DNA of 64,000 nt from Bacteroidota bacterium (GTDB lineage Bacteria; Bacteroidota; Bacteroidia; NS11-12g; UBA955): positions 160,713 through 224,712 of the forward strand of contig JAUXOK010000010.1 in NCBI GenBank assembly GCA_030682255.1. The letters run 5' to 3'. Under the pieces are notes generated by a model, which did no database searches, had not been told where the DNA came from, and worked only from the letters and a program-made list of their open reading frames with translations. Position 1 is the first letter of the stretch; every line of letters starts with the position of its first letter. Made by a program: the position numbers and the translations under genes. Of this stretch, positions 26,856-35,360 are shown piece by piece.

Positions 26856-28121
26856 TTACTCTAAAACTACTTGGATTGTATGCCCTAAAATTTGTTTTAA
26901 TAGAATATTTTTAGATAAATATGGTTGAGGTAATTGATATTCATCTTTTGAATTATAAATAGTTAATAAAACGCAGTTTTCATTTTTTGTCACATTAAAA
27001 TCATGACTTAATTCTGAAATCAAATCATTGATTTTGTTTTCTTTTGAATCGCAGCAAGCCGAAAAACTGATCGCTGAATTTTGCATCACGTTGATTCTTA
27101 CTTTGTGTTTGGCAAATATTTCAAAGATATTACTTAAATTGTCTTCAGCAATAAAAGAAAAATTACGAGTTGAAATAGAAATTAATGTTTGTTGTTCTTT
27201 GATAATATAACATTCATTATGTAAACTACCTGATTCATTATTTACGGTAGTTCCTTTGTCATTTGTATTTAAAAACGAATTGACATACAAACTAATGTTT
27301 TTGCTTTTTAAAGGTTGTATCGTTTTAGGATGAATGACAGATGCTCCATAGTATGCCAATTCAATTGCCTGATTATAGTTTATGGTGTCTAGTTTTATGG
27401 CGTCATCAAATCTTTTTGGGTCTGCATTCATAACACCAGCAACATCTTTCCATATAGTTACATCTTGAGCATCTAAACAATAAGCAAATATTGCTGCGCT
27501 ATAATCAGAGCCTTCTCTTCCAAGAGTTGTTGTATTGTTTTTGTCATCTCTTCCTATAAAACCTTGAGTTATTACAATGCTTCTATCTATAAATGGTTTG
27601 AGTATTCTATTAATAGTTTCAAATGTTTCTTCCCATTTAACACTAGCTTCTCTGAAATTATTGTCGGTTTGTATAAAATTTCGAGCGTCTACCCATTTAG
27701 ATTTAATATTAATGCTGTGAAGATAATCGCTAACTATCTTTGTAGACAACAATTCTCCATAACAAACTATGCCATCATACATTTCATCATATGTCACCTC
27801 GTTGTATTTTTTCTCAACTAAACATTCCAATTCAAGAAATAAATCCTCTAAATCCGAGAAAATATGGTGTTTGCGGTCGTCAATTAGTGATTCGGCAATT
27901 TCAAAATGAAATGCTTTTAATTCGGAAATTATACTTTGTTTTAATACCTGATTATTTGACCAAAATGCGTCTACTAATTCCTCTAGCTTATTGGTGGATT
28001 TTCCCATTGCGGATATTACAACCAATAGTTTATCAGAAGAAAACTGTGCAATAATATTGCCTACATTTTTTACTGCTTCAGCATTTTTAACAGATGCGCC
28101 ACCAAATTTAAAGACTTTCAT
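26856..28121 (-). CDS. lysC: Aspartate kinase
   Basis: Phosphorylates aspartate, the committed step to lysine, threonine and methionine. The N-terminal motif KFGGASV (residues 4-10) and the later TTLGREGSDYSAAIFA are diagnostic of the amino-acid kinase fold. The C-terminal 130 residues form ACT domains for feedback control. At 421 aa it is monofunctional; no homoserine dehydrogenase is fused. It is divergent from fbp and shares a palindromic promoter with it. Confidence 0.93.
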   Translation of the reverse strand: MKVFKFGGASVKNAEAVKNVGNIIAQFSSDKLLVVISAMGKSTNKLEELVDAFWSNNQVLKQSIISELKAFHFEIAESLIDDRKHHIFSDLEDLFLELECLVEKKYNEVTYDEMYDGIVCYGELLSTKIVSDYLHSINIKSKWVDARNFIQTDNNFREASVKWEETFETINRILKPFIDRSIVITQGFIGRDDKNNTTTLGREGSDYSAAIFAYCLDAQDVTIWKDVAGVMNADPKRFDDAIKLDTINYNQAIELAYYGASVIHPKTIQPLKSKNISLYVNSFLNTNDKGTTVNNESGSLHNECYIIKEQQTLISISTRNFSFIAEDNLSNIFEIFAKHKVRINVMQNSAISFSACCDSKENKINDLISELSHDFNVTKNENCVLLTIYNSKDEYQLPQPYLSKNILLKQILGHTIQVVLE

Positions 28122-28130
28122 GGATTTATT

Positions 28131-28148
28131 TTACCTTTGCAAAGGTAA
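28131..28148. promoter_or_regulatory. Palindromic bidirectional promoter for lysC and fbp
   Basis: The 18-bp perfect palindrome TTACCTTTGCAAAGGTAA consists of two abutting -7 boxes: TACCTTTG at 28132-28139 on the plus strand (toward fbp) and the same box at 28140-28147 on the minus strand (toward lysC). Predicted leaders are about 15 nt (fbp) and 13 nt (lysC). Each transcript would start inside the other's -7 box. Confidence 0.65.
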
Positions 28149-28159
28149 TTATAGAAAGC

Positions 28160-29149
28160 ATGAAAAAAAATAGTATAACAACATTAAATCAATTTATAAG
28201 CGATCAACAAAGTCATTTCCCATTTGTACAGGGTAGTTTGTCTAGGATTTTCAGGGATTTGCAATTGGGGGCAAAAATGATAAATAGAGATGTTAGACAA
28301 GCTGGTTTGATTGATATCTTGGGCGATTTTGGAAATACAAATGTTCAAGGTGAGGAACAAAAAAAATTAGATGTTATCTCCAACGAAGTTTTTATAAAGC
28401 TATTAGAAATGAGTGGTGATTGCGTATGTATATTGTCTGAAGAATCAGAAGATATTCATTGGTGTGAAGGTGCAGATAATGCTAAGTATATTTTGGCAAT
28501 GGATCCCTTGGACGGGTCATCTAATATAGATGTTAATGCACCTATTGGAAGTATTTTTTCTATCTATAAAAGATTGTCGATGGATAAACCTGTTACAATG
28601 GAAGATGTTTTACAAACGGGTAATCAACAAGTGGCTGCAGGTTATGTTATTTATGGTGCTGCTACCATGTTTGTTTATACCACAGGAAGTGGTGTTTTTG
28701 GTTTTACTTTAGATGATTCTATTCAAGAATTTTGCATGTCGCATCCCAACATTAAAATACCTCAAAATGGTAATATCTTTTCTGTAAATGAAGGCAATTA
28801 TACGGAATTTCCAATTGGATATAAATCGTACATTGATTGGTGTAAGACATCAGGCGATAACAAAAAAATATATTCTGCTAGATACATTGGTTCTTTGATT
28901 GCAGATTTTCACAGAAATTTATTAAAGGGAGGAATTTATTTATATCCTCCAACCAATAAAGCCCCAAATGGTAAACTTAGATTGTTATATGAATGTAATC
29001 CAATGGCATTTTTAATAGAGCAAGCTGGAGGTAAAGCAACGAATGGAAATATCCGAATTATGGATATTCAACCAACAGAACTCCATCAGAGAACGCCATT
29101 GATAATAGGTAGTGAAAATATGGTTAGTTTAATGCACGAAATGTTGTAG
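28160..29149 (+). CDS. fbp: Fructose-1,6-bisphosphatase, class 1
   Basis: Gluconeogenic enzyme that hydrolyses fructose 1,6-bisphosphate to fructose 6-phosphate. The metal-binding signature MDPLDGSSNIDVNAPIGSIFS is at about residues 113-133 and SEESED (residues 93-98) lies before it. The substrate-binding stretch YSARYIGSLIADFHRNLLKGGIYLYP is typical of class 1. Length 329 aa is normal. It has its own promoter in the palindrome shared with lysC. Monocistronic. Confidence 0.97.
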   Translation: MKKNSITTLNQFISDQQSHFPFVQGSLSRIFRDLQLGAKMINRDVRQAGLIDILGDFGNTNVQGEEQKKLDVISNEVFIKLLEMSGDCVCILSEESEDIHWCEGADNAKYILAMDPLDGSSNIDVNAPIGSIFSIYKRLSMDKPVTMEDVLQTGNQQVAAGYVIYGAATMFVYTTGSGVFGFTLDDSIQEFCMSHPNIKIPQNGNIFSVNEGNYTEFPIGYKSYIDWCKTSGDNKKIYSARYIGSLIADFHRNLLKGGIYLYPPTNKAPNGKLRLLYECNPMAFLIEQAGGKATNGNIRIMDIQPTELHQRTPLIIGSENMVSLMHEML

Positions 29150-29247
29150 GAGGAAATTGATTTTTTTTTAATTGTATTTATAGGTATTCAAGCTTTTGTA
29201 TTGAAAGAGTGTGTTAATCTTGTGCAAAACCAATATTATTATTCCAT

Positions 29248-29255
29248 TATCTTTG
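29248..29255 (+). promoter_or_regulatory. -7 promoter box (TATCTTTG) for the cyanophycinase gene
   Basis: TAnnTTTG, 31 nt before the ATG at 29287. Confidence 0.5.
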
Positions 29256-29286
29256 CATTTTTTAATTTTAAAATAATTGATCTATT

Positions 29287-30162
29287 ATGAATAATCATGA
29301 ACCAAAAGGTATTCTGATACCTGTGGGGGGGGCTGAGGATAAGGGAACTGATTTGGAGTTAGGAATCATATCCAGAAATAATTTGAATTTTATGGAAATT
29401 GGTATTCTAAAAAGCATTGTGAATGTAATTGGAAGAGATGATGCAAGAATTGAGGTTGTTACAACTGCCTCTCAAATCCCAGACGAAGTAGGTGAAAATT
29501 ATATAGATGCATTTGCTAAATTGGGTTGTCTAAATGTTGGTCACATGAAAATAAGGAATCGAGAAGATGCTATGCAAATGGAGTATTTTAAAAGATTGCA
29601 AACTTGTGATGCTTTGATGTTTAGTGGGGGCAACCAATTGCGACTAACTTCGATTTTTGGAGGCACGGAATTTTTAGAATTGTTGATTCAAAGATATTGG
29701 AATGAGCCATTTGTAATTGCAGGTACGAGTGCAGGAGCAATGGCAATGAGTAATACAATGATTTATCAGGGTAACGCTAGTAATGCTCATTTAAAAGGGG
29801 AGGTTAAAATTACAACAGGTTTAGCTTTTGTCAAAGATGTTATTATTGATTCTCATTTTAATAAAAGGGGGCGTTTCCCAAGGTTAGCTCAGGCTGTGGC
29901 GTCAAACCCTTCGGCAATTGGAATAGGATTAGGCGAAGATACAGGTGTAATTATAACAAAAGGTTATGAAATGGAAGCCATTGGAAGTGGAGCTGTTGTT
30001 ATTATAGATGGCAGACACATCAAACATAATAATATTGCTGATATTGAAGAAGGAACACCCATATCAATAGAAAACATTATTGTTCATATCATGGAAAAAG
30101 GAAATAAATACAATTCGAAAACCAAAGTTTTTGAAGCGGCTAATGTAAATGTTGTGGAATAA
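29287..30162 (+). CDS. cphB: Cyanophycinase
   Basis: Serine exopeptidase-like enzyme of family S51 that splits cyanophycin (multi-L-arginyl-poly-L-aspartate) into beta-Asp-Arg dipeptides. The nucleophile elbow is GTSAGA with Ser148, preceded by SGGNQLRL and IPVGGAEDKG. The 291-aa length matches cytoplasmic CphB. Cyanophycin synthetase CphA is often adjacent in Bacteroidota but is not in this window. The convergent gene begins 2 bp beyond the stop. Confidence 0.9.
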   Translation: MNNHEPKGILIPVGGAEDKGTDLELGIISRNNLNFMEIGILKSIVNVIGRDDARIEVVTTASQIPDEVGENYIDAFAKLGCLNVGHMKIRNREDAMQMEYFKRLQTCDALMFSGGNQLRLTSIFGGTEFLELLIQRYWNEPFVIAGTSAGAMAMSNTMIYQGNASNAHLKGEVKITTGLAFVKDVIIDSHFNKRGRFPRLAQAVASNPSAIGIGLGEDTGVIITKGYEMEAIGSGAVVIIDGRHIKHNNIADIEEGTPISIENIIVHIMEKGNKYNSKTKVFEAANVNVVE

Positions 30163-30164
30163 GT

Positions 30165-30467
30165 TTACTTTATTTCAGTAATATAAATCTCATAAGACTC
30201 TAAGTAGTCGGCTTTGCCTCTAGCCTTAGCCACTTGATGTACTGCATTGTTTTTCCATTCCTCTATAGCTTCTTTACTTTCCCAAAATGATACTGAAACA
30301 CCATTTTTATCTAAATTCCTTGCAGATACTTCTTTTATAAATCCATTAATACTCAGAGCTTCGTTATATGTAAGTTCATTCAAATCTTTAAATCCATTTG
30401 CTTCAGGATTTAGTTTTGAAATAAAAATAACGGCATAATTGCCTTTTTTTGGCTTTTCTTGTCCCAT
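30165..30467 (-). CDS. Antibiotic biosynthesis monooxygenase (ABM) domain protein
   Basis: A 100-aa single-domain protein of the dimeric ferredoxin-like ABM fold. The core YAVIFISKL and later GVSVSFWESKEAIEEWKNNAVHQ are typical, the latter being the C-terminal ABM motif with the conserved W. Members range from quinone-forming monooxygenases to haem-degrading IsdG-like enzymes; the IsdG triad cannot be assigned here. No operon partner. Confidence 0.82.
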   Translation of the reverse strand: MGQEKPKKGNYAVIFISKLNPEANGFKDLNELTYNEALSINGFIKEVSARNLDKNGVSVSFWESKEAIEEWKNNAVHQVAKARGKADYLESYEIYITEIK

Positions 30468-30575
30468 AGATTATTTTTTTAAGTAATTCTATCTTTTTGA
30501 GGTTTTAGCGGTGCAAATTTAATCGATTTTTTTAATTTACAAATATTAGTTTTATCGTATGGTTTTATGTTAAAT

Positions 30576-30835
30576 TTATATAATTAGTTTAAATGTACCT
30601 TTTAAATAAAAAAACTTACCATTTAAGGCTTTAATTTTTATAAGGTATAAATAAATTCCCTCCAAACAAGGCTGGTTTTTGTAGTCTCCGTTCCATTTTG
30701 GTTCTAAATCTTCTTTGTCAAATATTTTTTCTCCCCATCGGTTATAGATCTGCAAATTGATTTATTTTAAATTCTCTCCTTTCACTTTAAATGTTTTATT
30801 TAAGTTTAGGCTAAATGAACTGGGAATATAGAAAA
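30576..30835 (-). pseudogene. Relic of a T9SS / gliding-motility-associated C-terminal domain
   Basis: Reading the minus strand from about 30832 gives PSSFSLNLNKTFKVKGENLK, a stop codon (30762-30764), then in the same frame INLQIYNRWGEKIFD, EPKWNGDYKNQPCLEGIYLY and LNGKFFYLKGTFKLII up to the terminal stop at 30576-30578. This is a near-complete CHU_C / T9SS type B sorting domain (IYNRWGE, WNG, GIYLY). The upstream body of the protein is gone: mtgA begins at 30838 on the opposite strand. Confidence 0.8.
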
Positions 30836-30837
30836 TA

Positions 30838-31641
30838 ATGATTGAAAAAATTATTAAGTTTGCTGCGATGTCTGTGGTAACTTTTATTGCCAAATTTTTT
30901 GTTTGGTCTTTTGTTTTCAGAATACTTAAAAAAATCATAATGTGGTTTTTAATTATAAGTATAGGAATGGTTCTGCTTTATAAGTTTCTTCCTGTTCCTT
31001 ATACGTTTTTTATGTTTCAAAGATGTTTGGTTCAAAAATCTAATGGCGAAGACATGAAATTAATAAAAGAATGGGTTTCTAAAGATGAAATTTCAAACTA
31101 TGTTGAATTGGCCGTTGTTTGTGCGGAAGATCAAAATTATTTGAAACACAATGGATTTGATTTCGGTGCTATAAAAAAAGCCATAGATTACAACGAAAAA
31201 ATGGAAGCTAAAGGAAAATCAAAAAGAAGAGGAGCTAGCACTATTAGTCAACAAACTGCAAAAAATGTTTTTTTATGGCATGGTCGGAGTTGGATAAGAA
31301 AAGGATTTGAAGTGTATTTTACTTTTTTGATAGAAACCTTATGGAGCAAGGAAAGAATTATGGAAGTTTATTTGAATGTGATAGAACTAGGCAATGGTGT
31401 TTATGGGGTTGAAGCTGCCTCTCAAGAATATTTAAAAAAATCTGCGGCAAGATTAACAGCAAGTGATGCAGCATTAATAGCAGTTGTGTTACCCAATCCA
31501 AGAAAATTCTCGATAGCCAACCCAAGTGCTTACACAAGGAAAAGACAAAGTTGGTGTCTTAGGCAAATGCGATATTGGGGAATGAAATTGGATTATGACA
31601 AAAATTATGATTCCTCAAAAAATACAGACAATGAAGAATGA
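30838..31641 (+). CDS. mtgA: Monofunctional peptidoglycan transglycosylase
   Basis: Polymerises lipid II into glycan strands at the inner membrane. One N-terminal membrane segment (about residues 33-48) is followed by a GT51 domain: EDQNYLKHNGFD contains the catalytic Glu, RRGASTISQQTAKNVFLW is motif 2, and RKGFEVYFTFLIETLWSKERIMEVYLNVIELG follows. There is no transpeptidase domain. Length 267 aa is usual. The coding region starts 3 bp from the visible end of the sorting-domain relic. pyrH follows with its own promoter. Confidence 0.95.
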   Translation: MIEKIIKFAAMSVVTFIAKFFVWSFVFRILKKIIMWFLIISIGMVLLYKFLPVPYTFFMFQRCLVQKSNGEDMKLIKEWVSKDEISNYVELAVVCAEDQNYLKHNGFDFGAIKKAIDYNEKMEAKGKSKRRGASTISQQTAKNVFLWHGRSWIRKGFEVYFTFLIETLWSKERIMEVYLNVIELGNGVYGVEAASQEYLKKSAARLTASDAALIAVVLPNPRKFSIANPSAYTRKRQSWCLRQMRYWGMKLDYDKNYDSSKNTDNEE

Positions 31642-31660
31642 AATTTTCATTAAAAACATA

Positions 31661-31668
31661 TACTTTTG
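31661..31668 (+). promoter_or_regulatory. -7 promoter box (TACTTTTG) for pyrH
   Basis: TAnnTTTG, 8 nt before the ATG at 31677, predicting a leader of about 3 nt. Confidence 0.58.
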
Positions 31669-31676
31669 CATTTTAA

Positions 31677-32384
31677 ATGAAATATAAACGCATACTCCTC
31701 AAACTAAGTGGTGAAGCCTTAATGGGTGATCAACAATATGGTATCGACCCCAAAATATTAGAACAATATGCTTCAGAAATCAAAGAAGTTCAATTAATGG
31801 GAGTAGAGGTAGCAATAGTTATTGGAGGTGGCAATATCTTTAGAGGCGTTCAAGGGGTTCAAGGCGGCTTAGTAGATAGAGCTCAAGGAGATTATATGGG
31901 CATGTTGGCGACTGTTATTAATGCTATGGCGTTACAAGGTGCATTAGAGAAAATTGAAGTTAAAACCCGTTTGTTATCGGCTATTAAAATGGAACAAATT
32001 TGTGAACCATTTATTCGCAGAAGAGCCATGAGGCACTTAGAAAAAGGGCGTGTTGTAATTTTTGGTGCGGGTACTGGTAACCCATATTTTACTACCGATA
32101 CAGCTGCCTCTCTTAGAGCAGTTGAAATTGAGGCTGATTTGATACTAAAAGGCACAAGAGTGGATGGTGTATACAGTGCCGACCCCGAAAAACACACCGA
32201 TGCAACCAAATTTGATCATATCTCATTCAGCGAAGTGTATGAAAGAGGCTTAAGCATCATGGATTTAACAGCAATTACATTGTGTCAAGAAAATAAATTG
32301 CCAATTTTAGTGTTTGATATGAATAAACATGGCAATTTAAAAAGACTGATGCTGGGTGACCAAGTAGGCACTTTGGTTAGTTAA
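31677..32384 (+). CDS. pyrH: UMP kinase
   Basis: Phosphorylates UMP to UDP in pyrimidine synthesis. It has the amino-acid kinase fold: [18 protein letters not shown] at the start, [13 protein letters not shown] (residues 48-60), [15 protein letters not shown], and the uridylate-binding SADPEKH region. Length 235 aa is the usual hexameric bacterial form. It is preceded by its own -7 box and meets the next minus-strand gene tail to tail. Confidence 0.97.
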   Translation: MKYKRILLKLSGEALMGDQQYGIDPKILEQYASEIKEVQLMGVEVAIVIGGGNIFRGVQGVQGGLVDRAQGDYMGMLATVINAMALQGALEKIEVKTRLLSAIKMEQICEPFIRRRAMRHLEKGRVVIFGAGTGNPYFTTDTAASLRAVEIEADLILKGTRVDGVYSADPEKHTDATKFDHISFSEVYERGLSIMDLTAITLCQENKLPILVFDMNKHGNLKRLMLGDQVGTLVS

Positions 32385-32396
32385 TTTCTTTTACAG

Positions 32397-32717
32397 TCAT
32401 TTATTATTTACTACTTTTTTAAAAAAATAGTAAATAACAGAAAGTAATATAAATAGGCTTGATAGACTCAATAACACCATGCCAATTTGACCCATCAATT
32501 CAGAATGATTTTTATTAATATCTTCTTGTGAACCATAATCCAATATCAATCCGTGTTTAATCCATAAAAAAGCACCAAAACCTAAAGCAAACAAACATAC
32601 AATACCTGCAATTATTCCATTCTTATTATTTTTAAATAAAAAATTTCTACTCAATTCTATTAACAGAAATATACTCACAACAATTGCTATCCCTAACTCT
32701 AGTATTAAAGGCATCAT
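32397..32717 (-). CDS. Small membrane protein of unknown function
   Basis: A 106-aa protein with three hydrophobic segments (about residues 3-22, 34-53 and 76-98) and a basic C-terminus (FFKKVVNNK). I recognise no family. It begins 6 nt after the lplA stop and is read on the same strand, so it is probably the second gene of an lplA operon. That gives no clear functional hint. Confidence 0.6.
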   Translation of the reverse strand: MMPLILELGIAIVVSIFLLIELSRNFLFKNNKNGIIAGIVCLFALGFGAFLWIKHGLILDYGSQEDINKNHSELMGQIGMVLLSLSSLFILLSVIYYFFKKVVNNK

Positions 32718-32723
32718 TTTGAT

Positions 32724-33716
32724 TTAAAACATTCCGTTAATTAAATCATCAAGTGTTGCACCATGAATATATTCTGAGATATTATAGTTAGAAAGAACTG
32801 ATGCAATAGCATCTTTGTTATGTTTGTTTTTAACAAGAGCTTGCTCAATTTCTTCGATATTTCTTGCATTAAAAAAATCGCCATAAATTTTAACTTCTTC
32901 AATGATTCCCTTTTCAACATATAAAAACACTTCGACAAATCCACCCAAAGTTTTGCTTGTTTTTTTAAAAGTGTATTTAGGAGAATAGCCAAAATTCCAT
33001 TCCCAGGTTTTGTATTTTTCGTCTGCCAATTTGTTTATTTCAAACATATCAAGAGTTGAATATTCATAGAATTTTACATCTTCATATTTATTTGCCATGT
33101 AACTTATTACCATTTTATAAAACTCATCTACACTAATTTCATATTTTAAATGTGAACTGATATTTGTAACTCTACTTCTAACAGATTTTACGGCTTTATC
33201 TTCGAATTTAAGAGGATTAACTTTTAAAGCAGCTGATAAGTCAGCAATTTTGCTTGCAAATAACAAGGTGCCATGATGGAGTGTTCTTTTCTTCTGATGA
33301 TAAATATGTTCAGCATTACCACTAAATTTTTGACCTTCAATTAATAAATCATTGCGACCACTAAATTCTGCGTGTACGTCCAGTTGTTTAAGAGCTTCTA
33401 TAATTGGTGTAGTGAAATATTTAAAATCTATTTTAACCTCATCACCATCTTTAGCATTTGTAATAAATGTAAAATTCAAATTGCCCAAATCATGAAAAAC
33501 AGTGCCTCCACCAGATAAACGTCTTATTACTTTAACTTCATTTTTTTGAACATAATCCAAATTAATTTCTGCCAAGGCATTTTGATGTTTGCCTACAATA
33601 ATGGCATTGTCATTTCGCCAAAGTGTGAAAATGTCTTCATCAAAGTTTTTTAATAAATATTCCTCTGCGGCTAAATTGAAATAAGGATCGGTCGATAAAT
33701 TTTGAATGATGAGCAT
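32724..33716 (-). CDS. lplA: Lipoate--protein ligase
   Basis: Activates free lipoate with ATP and attaches it to lipoyl domains of dehydrogenase complexes and GcvH. From the ATG at 33716: MLIIQNLSTDPYFNLAAEEYL, then RRLSGGGTVFHDLGNLNFTF (the adenylate-binding RRxSGGGTVFHD motif), SGNAEH, and HHGTLLF. The C-terminal accessory domain is present, total 330 aa, as in E. coli LplA. The longer start at 33743 lies above the -7 box (33732-33739) and is rejected. Confidence 0.94.
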   Translation of the reverse strand: MLIIQNLSTDPYFNLAAEEYLLKNFDEDIFTLWRNDNAIIVGKHQNALAEINLDYVQKNEVKVIRRLSGGGTVFHDLGNLNFTFITNAKDGDEVKIDFKYFTTPIIEALKQLDVHAEFSGRNDLLIEGQKFSGNAEHIYHQKKRTLHHGTLLFASKIADLSAALKVNPLKFEDKAVKSVRSRVTNISSHLKYEISVDEFYKMVISYMANKYEDVKFYEYSTLDMFEINKLADEKYKTWEWNFGYSPKYTFKKTSKTLGGFVEVFLYVEKGIIEEVKIYGDFFNARNIEEIEQALVKNKHNKDAIASVLSNYNISEYIHGATLDDLINGMF

Positions 33717-33731
33717 AAATATTACAATTTG

Positions 33732-33739
33732 CAAAACTA
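33732..33739 (-). promoter_or_regulatory. -7 promoter box (TAGTTTTG) for lplA
   Basis: TAnnTTTG on the minus strand, 15 nt before the ATG at 33716. It fixes that start. Confidence 0.55.
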
Positions 33740-33819
33740 TCATTTAAATTAGTTGTTACATAACTTTATCTCTAAGTAAAAAAGATAACAAAAAATTAAT
33801 TTAATAAAACTAATCCCCT

Positions 33820-33827
33820 TATTTTTG
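33820..33827 (+). promoter_or_regulatory. -7 promoter box (TATTTTTG) for the acyl-CoA dehydrogenase gene
   Basis: TAnnTTTG, 7 nt before the first of two adjacent ATGs (33835, 33838), predicting a near-leaderless mRNA. Confidence 0.58.
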
Positions 33828-33834
33828 CAGAATA

Positions 33835-34977
33835 ATGATGCATTTTGAATTATCAGAAGAACAAATTGCGGTGCAACAAGCCGCTAGAGATTTTGCTCAA
33901 ACAGAGCTATTACCAGGTGTAATTGAAAGAGATAACAATCAAGAATTTCCAGAAGCTCAAATCAGAAAATTAGGCGAATTGGGCTTTCTAGGTATGATGG
34001 TTGATCCAAAATATGGTGGAAGTGGTATGGATTCAATTAGCTACGTATTAGCTATGGAAGAATTAAGTAAAGTAGATGCTTCTGCCTCTGTAGTTGTTTC
34101 AGTAAATAATTCATTGGTTTGTTGGGGATTAGAAACATTTGGTAATGAAGAACAAAAACAAAAATATTTAGTGCCTCTAGCCCAAGGTAAAGTACATGGC
34201 GCTTTTTGCTTAAGCGAACCCGAAGCTGGTAGTGATGCCACTTCTCAAAGAACTACAGCTGTTGATATGGGGGATTATTATTTATTAAATGGCACCAAAA
34301 ACTGGATTACAAATGGTAAATCAGCAACCTATTATATTGTTATTGCTCAAACCAATGTTGAAGCAGGTCATAAAGGCATCAATGCATTCATCATTGAAAG
34401 AGGCATGGAAGGTTTTGTTGTTGGGAAAAAAGAAGACAAAATGGGAATCAGAGGTAGTGACACACACTCATTGATGTTTACGGATGTTAAAGTACCAAAA
34501 GCAAATAGAATTGGTGAAGATGGATTTGGATTCAAATTTGCTATGAAAACTTTGACAGGTGGACGTATTGGTATTGCTGCTCAAGCTCTTGGTATTGCCA
34601 GTGGAGCTTATGAATTAGCCTTGCAATATTCCAAAGAAAGAAAAGCTTTTGGAACAGAAATTAAAAATCACCAAGCCATTCAGTTTAAATTAGCGGATAT
34701 GGCTACTGAAATTGAAGCAGCTAGATTATTGTGCTTAAAAGCGGCTTGGTTAAAAGATAATGATTTAGATTATGGCAGAGCTAGTAGTATGGCTAAATTG
34801 TTTGCTAGCGAAGTAGCTATGAAAACTACAACTGAAGCAGTTCAGGTTCATGGCGGATACGGTTATGTCAAAGAATACCATGTAGAGCGTTTAATGCGTG
34901 ATGCTAAAATTACTCAAATATATGAAGGCACTAGCGAAGTGCAACGCGTTGTAATTTCTAGAGATATTTTAAAGTAA
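33835..34977 (+). CDS. Acyl-CoA dehydrogenase (short-chain type)
   Basis: FAD enzyme that oxidises acyl-CoA to trans-2-enoyl-CoA in beta-oxidation or branched-chain amino acid breakdown. Signatures are GAFCLSEPEAGSDA, GTKNWITNG, KMGIRGSDTHSLMFTDVKVPKANRIG and, at the C-terminus, QVHGGYGY and IYEGTSEVQR. The Glu in YEGTSE (Glu364) sits where short-chain and butyryl-CoA dehydrogenases have the catalytic base. Length 380 aa is normal. An intrinsic terminator follows at 35000-35033. Confidence 0.94.
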   Translation: MMHFELSEEQIAVQQAARDFAQTELLPGVIERDNNQEFPEAQIRKLGELGFLGMMVDPKYGGSGMDSISYVLAMEELSKVDASASVVVSVNNSLVCWGLETFGNEEQKQKYLVPLAQGKVHGAFCLSEPEAGSDATSQRTTAVDMGDYYLLNGTKNWITNGKSATYYIVIAQTNVEAGHKGINAFIIERGMEGFVVGKKEDKMGIRGSDTHSLMFTDVKVPKANRIGEDGFGFKFAMKTLTGGRIGIAAQALGIASGAYELALQYSKERKAFGTEIKNHQAIQFKLADMATEIEAARLLCLKAAWLKDNDLDYGRASSMAKLFASEVAMKTTTEAVQVHGGYGYVKEYHVERLMRDAKITQIYEGTSEVQRVVISRDILK

Positions 34978-34988
34978 ACTTAATAACT

Positions 34989-35300
34989 TTATTCACTAGA
35001 CAGCCTGTTCTTTAAAAGTTCAGGCTGTTTTTGTTTGTTATAAACAAATATATCAATCCAGTCTTTGATGATTTCAGAAACATTGCTTTCCACAATTTGA
35101 TTAAAACTGTTTTGGTCAATTTCGTCTAAAGGATTTGAGCTCAATTCGTCAGTGATGTTTTTTAAAAAACCATCTTCAAATAAAATGGACTTACAAGAAC
35201 TCTGACTATCTCGTTTCCCATATATCTTGATTGGGATTTCAGGTTTATTTTCAACATAAACTTCTAAGTCAAAATAATTATAAAGGATATGTATTTTCAT
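34989..35300 (-). CDS. Hypothetical 103-aa protein
   Basis: No family recognised. It is acidic and soluble, with a beta-rich first half (MKIHILYNYFDLEVYVENKPEIPIKIYGKRD) and a helical second half ending KNRLSSE. Its last 15 codons are read from the other strand of the acyl-CoA dehydrogenase terminator. There is no clear -7 box upstream. Codon use looks like that of the neighbours and the frame is open and uninterrupted, but a real gene is not proven. Confidence 0.45.
   Translation of the reverse strand: MKIHILYNYFDLEVYVENKPEIPIKIYGKRDSQSSCKSILFEDGFLKNITDELSSNPLDEIDQNSFNQIVESNVSEIIKDWIDIFVYNKQKQPELLKNRLSSE
35000..35033 (+). terminator. Intrinsic terminator after the acyl-CoA dehydrogenase gene
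   Basis: ACAGCCTG at 35000-35007 pairs with CAGGCTGT at 35021-35028, followed by a T-rich run. It overlaps the 3' end of the opposing hypothetical gene. Confidence 0.8.
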
Positions 35301-35360
35301 CTAACAACAAAAATAATTTTTTTTAATTATAAAATCCATTAATCTTGAATAATATTATTT

